From the NCBI GenBank assembly GCA_035760705.1, contig DASTSL010000088.1:1-6925 (forward strand): a DNA stretch of 6,925 nt, read 5' to 3'. This stretch comes from Allomeiothermus sp035760705. Lineage in GTDB: Bacteria > Deinococcota > Deinococci > Deinococcales > Thermaceae. The position numbers and the translations under genes were made by a program. The notes below the pieces were generated by a model that worked only from the letters and a program-made list of their open reading frames with translations, had not been told where the DNA came from and did no database searches. Positions 1 through 4,748 of this stretch are shown here, piece after piece. Within the stretch, counting starts at the first letter, position 1, and every line of letters starts with the position of its first letter.

Positions 1-575
1 TCCAGCCGCAGGATCTTGTTCCAGGCGGTGAGGATGAGCCGCTGCCCCAAGCCCTCGCGCTTGACCGCCAGCACCCCGTCCCACTGCCCCTGGTAGCGGC
101 CCACCCAGGCCCGCAGGGTGCGCAGGGCTTCCTCGCCGGGCTGGTCGTAGTAGATCACGATGTGGCCGTGCTCGAGCGAGTGCACCAACTGCTCGTTGCG
201 GAGGGCGGTGGTGTAGATGCCGGGGTTGACCCAAGTGGTCCAGTGCGGCCCCGAGTTGGGCGGGTCGGTCTCGTAGCGCACCGTCTGGCCCGGCCCTACG
301 TGCCCGCGTCCCTCGTTGCGGGGGGTCTCGACCCGGCTCAGACCGGCCTGGCCCACCGCCACCAGCGCGGGGAACTGGCTGGCCACCTGCTGGCCCTGCC
401 ACCACGACCAGCCTCCCCAGCCCAAGGCCAAAAACGCCAGAGCCCCGGCCCCCCACAGCCTCCAGCGGGTGTCCGGGCGGCGCCGGTGGGCCTCGGGTTT
501 CTTGGGGGCGCCGAAGCTGCTCGCGGTCTGAACGGAGTTGGCGGCGAGTTTCTTCGATCTGGATTTCTTACCCAT
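1..575 (-). CDS. DUF3105 family membrane-anchored protein (3' end outside window)
   Basis: The 191 visible codons start at ATG 575-573, preceded by a strong ribosome binding site (AGGAGGAG, complement of 585-592, 9 nt upstream). Residues 1-39 are rich in Lys/Arg. A single membrane segment lies at about 40-58, so by the positive-inside rule the rest should be outside the cytoplasm. The domain from about residue 85 matches the DUF3105 pattern: YETDPPNSGPHW at 101-112 and LVHSLEHGHIVIYY at 130-143, including the conserved PPxSGPHW and HSLEHG blocks with clustered His residues. The biochemical role of DUF3105 is unknown to me; the His-rich motifs could bind a metal, which is inference. The gene continues past base 1, so the C-terminus is not seen. 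It is divergent from the lipoprotein gene at 818. Family assignment is secure from the motifs; function is not. Confidence 0.88.
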   Translation of the reverse strand, partial: MGKKSRSKKLAANSVQTASSFGAPKKPEAHRRRPDTRWRLWGAGALAFLALGWGGWSWWQGQQVASQFPALVAVGQAGLSRVETPRNEGRGHVGPGQTVRYETDPPNSGPHWTTWVNPGIYTTALRNEQLVHSLEHGHIVIYYDQPGEEALRTLRAWVGRYQGQWDGVLAVKREGLGQRLILTAWNKILRL

Positions 576-634
576 CTTCGCGGTCTCCTCCTGGGATCGG
601 TTGGTTTTTCCCTGACCCCGACTGGTGTTCTAGC

Positions 635-653
635 ACTATACTTAATAAAGTAT
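635..653 (-). promoter_or_regulatory. Candidate promoter and operator of the DUF3105 gene
   Basis: On the minus strand TATAGT (640-635) resembles a -10 element and would give a leader of about 50 nt before the ATG at 575. It is overlapped by the inverted repeat ATACTT-AATA-AAGTAT (638-653), placed where a repressor would block RNA polymerase. The -35 region (about 663-658, TGGCAA) is weak, so the promoter call is tentative. Confidence 0.3.
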
Positions 654-703
654 TAGATTGCCATAAGACCTGCTCGGCTCGGGTCTATCTGACTGAATCC
701 AAC

Positions 704-728
704 CTTAAAAAGAACCCGTTCGGACGGG
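704..728 (-). terminator. Terminator-like hairpin, minus strand
   Basis: Read on the minus strand, CCCGT (728-724), loop CCGA, ACGGG (719-715) is followed at once by TTCTTTTT (714-707). This is a short 5-bp GC stem with a U tract. No minus-strand gene ends just upstream, so it would stop antisense transcription coming from the lipoprotein locus, or act in a longer leader of the DUF3105 gene. The stem is short and the call is weak. Confidence 0.3.
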
Positions 729-745
729 CCTTGCCAGGGAGAATC

Positions 746-767
746 TTCAGGATGAGTTCAGAATGAG
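746..767 (+). promoter_or_regulatory. Tandem 11-bp direct repeat, candidate OmpR/PhoB-type site
   Basis: Two head-to-tail copies, TTCAGGATGAG (746-756) and TTCAGAATGAG (757-767), differ at one base. The 11-bp period is one helical turn, the arrangement used by dimers of OmpR/PhoB-family response regulators. The site ends 50 bp before the lipoprotein start codon. No good -35 hexamer is seen at a fitting distance and only a poor -10 (TATTCC, 773-778), which would suit an activator-dependent promoter. The identity of the binding protein is inference. Confidence 0.4.
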
Positions 768-817
768 GGGCTTATTCCCTTCAGGTATCGGTGGGAAGCT
801 ATGCCTCGGAGGTAAAG

Positions 818-1822
818 ATGAAACTCGATCTCAAAGCCGATATCCGCACGAAGCTGCTCGCCCTCGGCCTGGTAGGCCTCCTGGCCGCCTGCGGGAGCCA
901 GGTTTCGCAAGGCTCCGGGCTTACCTCGCAGGATGCTCAGTCCCTCTCGGTGGCGGCCCTGGGTGACCTCGAGCTGACCGGGGCTATGCTGGGCGATGCC
1001 AGCGCCGCCAGCCTCAGCCTGCAAAGCGTGGGGGCGGATAGCTTGGAAGCCAACGCTCAAAGCTGGGGCCTGCCCCGCCGGGTGACCCTGATCCTGCGGG
1101 CTTTGGGGCACTACATCCCGAATGCCGCCAGCGGCTCTTGCACCATCAGCAAGGATGGCGACCTGACCGACGCCGATGACGACGGGGTGCCGGTGAGCGC
1201 CACGATCACCTTTACCTGTAGCGCCACCGGCCCGCTGGGCGCGACCTACGACACCGAGGGATCCCTCACCCTCAAAGACACCAACGATGCCCAGGCCCAA
1301 AGCGGCTACAGCGTGGAGTTCAAGGGCTTCAAGACCCGCGTGAGCAGTGACGCCAACCACTCGCTAACGCGGACCCTCGAGGGCGCTTACACCCTGGACC
1401 GCCAGACCAGCACTTACTTGATCCTCAAGAACTACACCCACACCGTCGAGCGCAAGAGCTTTAACAACACCACGAGCGGTAGCCTGGTCTTCAACCTGAG
1501 CAAGACCTACACCCCCGATCAATCCGCTCTGGATGCAGGCAAGCCTTTCTCGGCGGGAACCATCGTGGTGGACAAGGCCAGCCCGGGGAGCGTGGTCTGG
1601 ACCCGTGGCAATAACGTCCGCACCCTGCAGTGGTACACCGACCCCAACCTGCACTGGAACCGCGCAGGCTGCCAGGCTCCGGGCCGAATCCTCAACTTCG
1701 ACTCGGGCGCGAAGGAGTACGTCTACATCAGCCCGGCGGGCCAGCAGTCCACCCTGCGGATCGCCTTTAGCGGCTGCGGCGATTTCCAGGTGACCTTCAA
1801 CGGTCAGCCGGTGGCCGAATAG
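818..1822 (+). CDS. Secreted lipoprotein of unknown function
   Basis: A 334-residue protein. I chose ATG 818 over the upstream in-frame GTG 791 because GGAGGT (808-813) lies 4 nt before it and because a proper lipoprotein signal then begins the protein: charged residues 1-12, hydrophobic core LLALGLVGLLA (13-23), lipobox LAAC with the lipidated Cys at 25. Signal peptidase II processing and membrane anchoring follow. The mature part is rich in Ser, Thr and Gly, looks beta-rich, and has four Cys (108, 134, 285, 320) that could form two disulfides. An acidic stretch at 113-125 (DGDLTDADDDGVP) resembles calcium-binding aspartate-rich loops. I do not recognise a named family. The gene is monocistronic, with its own terminator, and may be controlled from the tandem repeat at 746-767. 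Base composition is like its neighbours. Confidence 0.85.
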   Translation: MKLDLKADIRTKLLALGLVGLLAACGSQVSQGSGLTSQDAQSLSVAALGDLELTGAMLGDASAASLSLQSVGADSLEANAQSWGLPRRVTLILRALGHYIPNAASGSCTISKDGDLTDADDDGVPVSATITFTCSATGPLGATYDTEGSLTLKDTNDAQAQSGYSVEFKGFKTRVSSDANHSLTRTLEGAYTLDRQTSTYLILKNYTHTVERKSFNNTTSGSLVFNLSKTYTPDQSALDAGKPFSAGTIVVDKASPGSVVWTRGNNVRTLQWYTDPNLHWNRAGCQAPGRILNFDSGAKEYVYISPAGQQSTLRIAFSGCGDFQVTFNGQPVAE

Positions 1823-1837
1823 GTTCGCTCGATATAG

Positions 1838-1865
1838 AAAGGGCCGGATATTCCGGCCCTTTTTT
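1838..1865 (+). terminator. Intrinsic terminator of the lipoprotein gene
   Basis: GGGCCGGA (1841-1848) pairs perfectly with TCCGGCCC (1852-1859) around a TAT loop. The stem is flanked by AAA (1838-1840) and a run of six T (1860-1865), 15 nt after the TAG stop. This is a textbook rho-independent terminator. Confidence 0.92.
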
Positions 1866-1890
1866 GTTTCCCCGAGCTGCTCGAGTACTG

Positions 1891-1957
1891 CTGTCATTTC
1901 GTTGTCCTCCTGAGCGTAGCGATAGCGAAGTACAGGCCCACTCAAGATGACGACAAG
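1891..1957. repeat. Candidate dispersed intergenic repeat
   Basis: The stretch opens with CTGTCAT (1891-1897), contains CCTGAGCGTAGCG (1909-1921) and an internal tandem TAGCGA-TAGCGA, and closes with ATGACGACA (1947-1955). The ends GTCAT/ATGAC are inverted. This resembles the widespread GTCAT...CTGAGCG(A/T)AGCGA type of intergenic repeat seen in many bacteria; that likeness is from memory. Only one copy is present in the window, so repetition itself is not shown. The rest of the 1866-2077 gap holds nothing else convincing except short hairpins just before the next gene (for example CCCC-AA-GGGG at 2020-2029). Confidence 0.4.
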
Positions 1958-2077
1958 CCGTACCGAGAGACACGATCCCTAGGTCGGGCATTTCTCCCCC
2001 CTCGAGCGGGATATCCTAACCCCAAGGGGCGTTGGTTTCGCCACCGGGCGGAGAGATGCTTCAAAAGGGAGGCGCTT

Positions 2078-2785
2078 ATGTACTCTAGGGCGCACGTCGA
2101 ACAACACTTCACCGGCTCCGACACCGTGCGGGATATCGTGATCGGAATGTCGGACGGGCTCACCGTACCCTTTGCCCTGGCCGCGGGGCTCTCAGGGGCG
2201 GTGGACTCGAGCTTCGTGGTGCTGATCGCGGGGATCGCCGAGGTGGTGGCGGGCTCGATCGCGATGGGGCTGGGCGGTTACCTGGCGGCCCGCAGCGAGG
2301 CCGACCACTACAAGGCCGAACTCGAGCGCGAGTGGCGCGAGGTCAAGGAACTGCCCCAGGCTGAGACCGAAGAGGTGCGCGAGGTGTTCCGGGGCTACGG
2401 GCTCGAGGGCGAACCGCTAGAGCAGGCCACCCGAGCGGTCATCGCCCGGCCCCAGACCTGGGTGGACTTCATGATGAAAGAGGAGCTGGGGCTGGAAAAA
2501 CCCGACCCCCGAAGGGCCCTGCGCAGCGCCCTGACCATTGGGGGCTCGTACGTGGTCGGTGGGGCGATCCCGCTACTGCCCTACGCGTTGCGCTTGCCGC
2601 TGGCCTCGGCCCTGATCTGGAGCGTGGTGGTCACGCTGGTGGCTCTCTTGATCTTCGGGGCGGTGAAGGCTCGCTTTACCGGGATCTCCCTCTTCCGCGG
2701 AGCCTGGCAGACCGCGCTGGTGGGCGGGTTGGCGGCGGGGGCGGCTTACGGATTGGCCCGTCTGATCAGTGGCCTCGAGCACTAG
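2078..2785 (+). CDS. VIT1/CCC1-family Fe2+/Mn2+ transporter
   Basis: A 235-residue membrane protein, normal length for bacterial members without a ferritin-like extension. ATG 2078 has GGGAGG (2067-2072) 5 nt upstream. TM1 carries SDGLTVPFALAAGL (25-38) and TM2 AGIAEVVAGSIAMGLGGYLAA (51-71). A cytoplasmic helical domain at about 72-145 follows, then three more hydrophobic segments (about 150-170, 174-196, 209-231). Subtracting 17 from the metal-binding residues of the plant transporter EgVIT1, as I remember them, lands on identical residues here: D26, M63, E85, E88, E96, E99, M132, M133, E136. The full ion pathway and metal-sensing cluster are therefore kept. The family exports Fe2+ or Mn2+ from the cytoplasm by proton antiport. 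Which metal is used here cannot be read from sequence. Its last 20 bp overlap the convergent EamA gene. Confidence 0.9.
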   Translation: MYSRAHVEQHFTGSDTVRDIVIGMSDGLTVPFALAAGLSGAVDSSFVVLIAGIAEVVAGSIAMGLGGYLAARSEADHYKAELEREWREVKELPQAETEEVREVFRGYGLEGEPLEQATRAVIARPQTWVDFMMKEELGLEKPDPRRALRSALTIGGSYVVGGAIPLLPYALRLPLASALIWSVVVTLVALLIFGAVKARFTGISLFRGAWQTALVGGLAAGAAYGLARLISGLEH

Positions 2786-3656
2786 CGTCGGGCCTTCTCG
2801 AGCGCCAGTAATACTGCAAGCTGTCAATCAGCGTGGCCGAGACCACCAGCGCGGCCCCGATCAGGCCTTGCACCCCCAGGCGTTCCCCCAGCAGCAAGAA
2901 GGCGAACACCGAGGCCCACACCGGCTCGAGCACGTAGATGACCGCGGCCTCCGGCGCGGAGACCCGGCCCTGCCCTAAGGTCTGCAAAAGCGTGGTGATG
3001 GCGGTGGCGAACACCCCCAGATAGAGAGTAGCCAACCAGGGAAAGCTGCCCCACTCCAGCCGAGGTTGCTCCCAGAGCACCCAGCCTAAGGCGAACAGCG
3101 TGGTGCCGTAGACCTGGGCGGTGGTGAGGCCCAGGGCCGGGAGGCGTTTGGCGTAGACCTCGAGCCGGATCACGTAGGCGGCGTAGGTGAGGGCGGTGCC
3201 CACCGTCCAGAGGTCGCCCACATTTGGCGGGGAACCGTCGTAGGAGAGGAGCCCCACCCCCGCCACCGCCAGCACTGCCGCCAACCACACCGGCAGGCCG
3301 ATCCGCCGCCCGAACAACCCCAGGATGATCGGCACCAGGATTACGTTCAGCGCGGTGATAAAAGCACTCCGGCTGGCCGAGGTGTACTGGAGCCCCACGG
3401 CCTGGGTGGCGTACCCGGCCCATAGCCAAAACCCCAGCTCGAGGGCCGCCATCAAAAGCACCCTCCGGCTTTGTTCGTCTTCTTTGAGGAGGGCTCGAGT
3501 AAAGGGCAAAAAGCACAGGCTCGCCACCAGGAATCTCCCCAGGATGATCAGGCTGGGGCTGAGCACGTCCACCGCGCCCTTGATGATCACGAAGGTGGTG
3601 CCCCACAAAACCGTGACCAGGTTGAGGTATAGGAGACCCCACAGATGACCGCGCAC
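2766..3656 (-). CDS. EamA-domain (DMT superfamily) permease
   Basis: A 296-residue protein of about ten hydrophobic helices forming two EamA repeats, about 5-138 and 148-280. Typical marks are LWGTTFVIIK (17-26) in TM1, the Arg in GRFLVA (40-45), and the second-repeat ending EPVWASVFAFLLLGERL (244-260). The family exports amino acids and other metabolites or nucleotide sugars across the inner membrane; the substrate cannot be predicted here. The start is GTG 3656-3654, with no ribosome binding site but a -10-like TAAACT (3669-3664) just 7 nt before it, which suggests a leaderless mRNA. The gene follows the HAD remnant by about 30 bp but probably has its own promoter. The stop codon lies inside the end of the convergent transporter gene, and no terminator separates them. 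Confidence 0.9.
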   Translation of the reverse strand: MRGHLWGLLYLNLVTVLWGTTFVIIKGAVDVLSPSLIILGRFLVASLCFLPFTRALLKEDEQSRRVLLMAALELGFWLWAGYATQAVGLQYTSASRSAFITALNVILVPIILGLFGRRIGLPVWLAAVLAVAGVGLLSYDGSPPNVGDLWTVGTALTYAAYVIRLEVYAKRLPALGLTTAQVYGTTLFALGWVLWEQPRLEWGSFPWLATLYLGVFATAITTLLQTLGQGRVSAPEAAVIYVLEPVWASVFAFLLLGERLGVQGLIGAALVVSATLIDSLQYYWRSRRPDASARGH

Positions 3657-3663
3657 AGGCGCT

Positions 3664-3669
3664 AGTTTA
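3664..3669 (-). promoter_or_regulatory. -10 element of a probable leaderless EamA transcript
   Basis: TAAACT on the minus strand fits TANNNT and is separated by 7 nt (3663-3657) from the GTG start, so transcription would begin at or next to the start codon. Leaderless genes with this geometry are common in Deinococcota. No convincing -35 is visible. Confidence 0.45.
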
Positions 3670-3685
3670 ACCTAGAGCTCGCGAA

Positions 3686-3859
3686 TCAGGGTTTCTCGAG
3701 GTTTGATTGGGGTCTGTGGAGGTGTTTCGTGACCATACAACGAACGGCTTCGAGCACGTTCTCCACGACGTGATCAGGCTCGAGGTCGCTCCGGTACTGG
3801 CCGAGGGAGAGGGTTCCGTCCCGATCCAGAAAAACAGCCCGCACAGGCTCAGCGTACAT
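3686..3859 (-). pseudogene. HAD-superfamily phosphatase remnant (motif I only)
   Basis: A 57-codon frame starts at ATG 3859-3857, overlapping the last 11 nt of the glutaredoxin gene, and ends at TGA 3688-3686. Residues 6-17 (VRAVFLDRDGTL) are a clear HAD motif I, with the nucleophile Asp12 and acid/base Asp14, in the form typical of HAD-IIIA histidinol- or heptose-bisphosphate phosphatases. Full enzymes are about 150-200 residues and need motifs II (Ser/Thr), III (Lys) and IV (acidic). None are present, and after about residue 40 the sequence no longer looks like the family. The next frames before the EamA start (3656) do not restore it. I read it as a truncated, inactive gene end-to-end with the DinB-glutaredoxin unit. 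It could instead be a small expressed protein. Confidence 0.6.
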
Positions 3860-4094
3860 GCGCCCGATACCAGGCTTCCAGTTTCGGGATCGAGACCCCC
3901 AGAAGTGCCGTGGTTTCGCCGTCCACCTCGAGCACCACCCCGGCGGTGAGGGTTCCCACCATCTCCTGGACCTTTTGCCGGGCCTCGGGGTGCTCCTGCA
4001 CGTCCACGAACTCGAAGGGCAGGTTTTTCTGCTTGAGGAACAACTTGGCGACCTCGCAGGGGCCGCAGCCGGTCAGGCCGTACACGCGGATCAT
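3849..4094 (-). CDS. Glutaredoxin-like thioredoxin-fold protein, CGPC active site
   Basis: An 81-residue protein, the size of a single glutaredoxin domain. Strand 1 (MIRVYGLTG) leads into the redox motif C10-G-P-C13, followed by helix EVAKLFLKQKNLPFEFVDVQEHPE typical of glutaredoxin/NrdH-like proteins. It should act as a small cytoplasmic thiol-disulfide carrier. CGPC is the thioredoxin-type sequence, so reduction by thioredoxin reductase or a low-molecular-weight thiol is possible. The residue expected to be the cis-proline before strand 3 reads Gly (LTAG at 49-52, then VVLEV), and the usual GG after strand 4 is absent. ATG 4094-4092 directly abuts the DinB stop (TGAATG), and the GAGGTG just inside the DinB end serves as ribosome binding site, so translation is probably coupled. 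Confidence 0.85.
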   Translation of the reverse strand: MIRVYGLTGCGPCEVAKLFLKQKNLPFEFVDVQEHPEARQKVQEMVGTLTAGVVLEVDGETTALLGVSIPKLEAWYRAHVR

Positions 4095-4559
4095 TCACCT
4101 CACCCCCTTTTGTCTAGCTTCACCCAGCCGGAGCACCACCGTGTAGAGGTGGTGCCCCTCGTGCACCAGGAAGAACTCGAGCCATCTCCTTAGCGGCATG
4201 GCCCCCAAAAGCGGGTGGATGCCGGTGCGCTCGAGGCTGGCCGGATCGAGGGGCTGCACCCGCTCGAGCATTTGTTTTCGGGCTTGTTCCAGGTCTCGGA
4301 TCACCTCGTCCGGCGAACGCTCGAGCCAAGCCGCGAACCCGGGGTCCTCCTCGGCGCGGTAGCGGGGCAGCGAGGGTTGATCCTCGTGCAGCATGCGCTC
4401 GATCCGCTCGGCGAAGACCTCACAGTAACGGCCCAAATGCGCCAGGTTTTGCAGCGCCGACCACTTGCCTTCCGGCGAGTAGGTGAGTTCGGCGGGGGTC
4501 GAACCTTGCAAAAGGGTATCGAGACCCTCGAGCCCACCGGCTAAACGCTCCAGAATCAT
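4095..4559 (-). CDS. DinB-family (DinB/YfiT fold) metal-dependent protein
   Basis: A 154-residue four-helix-bundle type protein; a GTG one codon upstream (4562-4560) is an alternative start. Marks of the family are KWSALQNLAHLGRYCEVFAERIERML (32-57) and the C-terminal block RTGIHPLLGAMPLRRWLEFFLVHEGHHLY (111-139). The expected metal triad is His41, His133 and His137 (HxxxH). Relatives are metal-dependent transferases that act on low-molecular-weight thiols such as bacillithiol or mycothiol, or have unknown roles. Deinococcota are known to make bacillithiol, so a thiol S-transferase is a reasonable guess, not shown. A weak AAGGT (4573-4569) precedes the ATG by 9 nt. The gene leads the unit with the glutaredoxin. 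The original DNA-damage-induced name does not imply a repair role. Confidence 0.82.
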   Translation of the reverse strand: MILERLAGGLEGLDTLLQGSTPAELTYSPEGKWSALQNLAHLGRYCEVFAERIERMLHEDQPSLPRYRAEEDPGFAAWLERSPDEVIRDLEQARKQMLERVQPLDPASLERTGIHPLLGAMPLRRWLEFFLVHEGHHLYTVVLRLGEARQKGVR

Positions 4560-4571
4560 CACACCATTACC

Positions 4572-4643
4572 TTACCGGACCCACCGCCGCGCGTCCTGAG
4601 TGGCCCAGTTGCTGTAGCGCTCAAAGGGGCTTATCGCGGCCAT
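4572..4643 (-). other. Short open frame before the DinB gene (possible gene remnant)
   Basis: ATG 4643 to TAA 4574-4572 encodes 23 residues, MAAISPFERYSNWATQDARR then WVR. The composition looks protein-like, but there is no ribosome binding site. The same frame is open upstream all the way to the TAG stop of the GGDEF gene. It may be the tail of a lost gene, a leader peptide, or chance in GC-rich DNA. Nothing else in the 4563-4748 gap is convincing apart from a small hairpin GCAGT-ACT-ACTGC (4733-4745), which has no U tract and is not a clear terminator. Confidence 0.2.
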
Positions 4644-4748
4644 CGGTTGCGGCCACTTTGCACTCGGCTCGTTTTTGGTGAGGCTATATTCACCCCATCC
4701 GCCCAGGCCAGTCGGGCACAGCCTAGAGTGGGGCAGTACTACTGCAAA

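Noticed and set aside
162..656. 164-codon plus-strand open frame
   Set aside because: It is antisense to the DUF3105 gene, whose conserved motifs and ribosome binding site settle the strand; the translation has no recognisable domain.
758..1945. Two long minus-strand frames (758-1360 and 1364-1945) opposite the lipoprotein gene
   Set aside because: Low-complexity Gly/Ala/Arg translations expected from the complement of GC-rich coding DNA. The plus strand has the lipobox, ribosome binding site and terminator.
2012..2045. Manganese riboswitch or strong promoter before the VIT1-type gene
   Set aside because: Only TATCCT and small hairpins (GGCG/CGCC) are seen; no -35 and no recognisable yybP-ykoY core.
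2824..3642. 272-codon minus-strand frame overlapping the EamA gene
   Set aside because: A frame-shifted shadow full of Gly, Arg and Pro with no membrane pattern; the true frame gives a regular ten-helix permease.
3667..4098. 143-codon minus-strand frame across the glutaredoxin gene
   Set aside because: Out of frame with both the CGPC protein and the HAD motif; no domain.
4733..4745. Terminator for the GGDEF gene
   Set aside because: The 5-bp hairpin right after the stop codon has no U tract on the minus strand.
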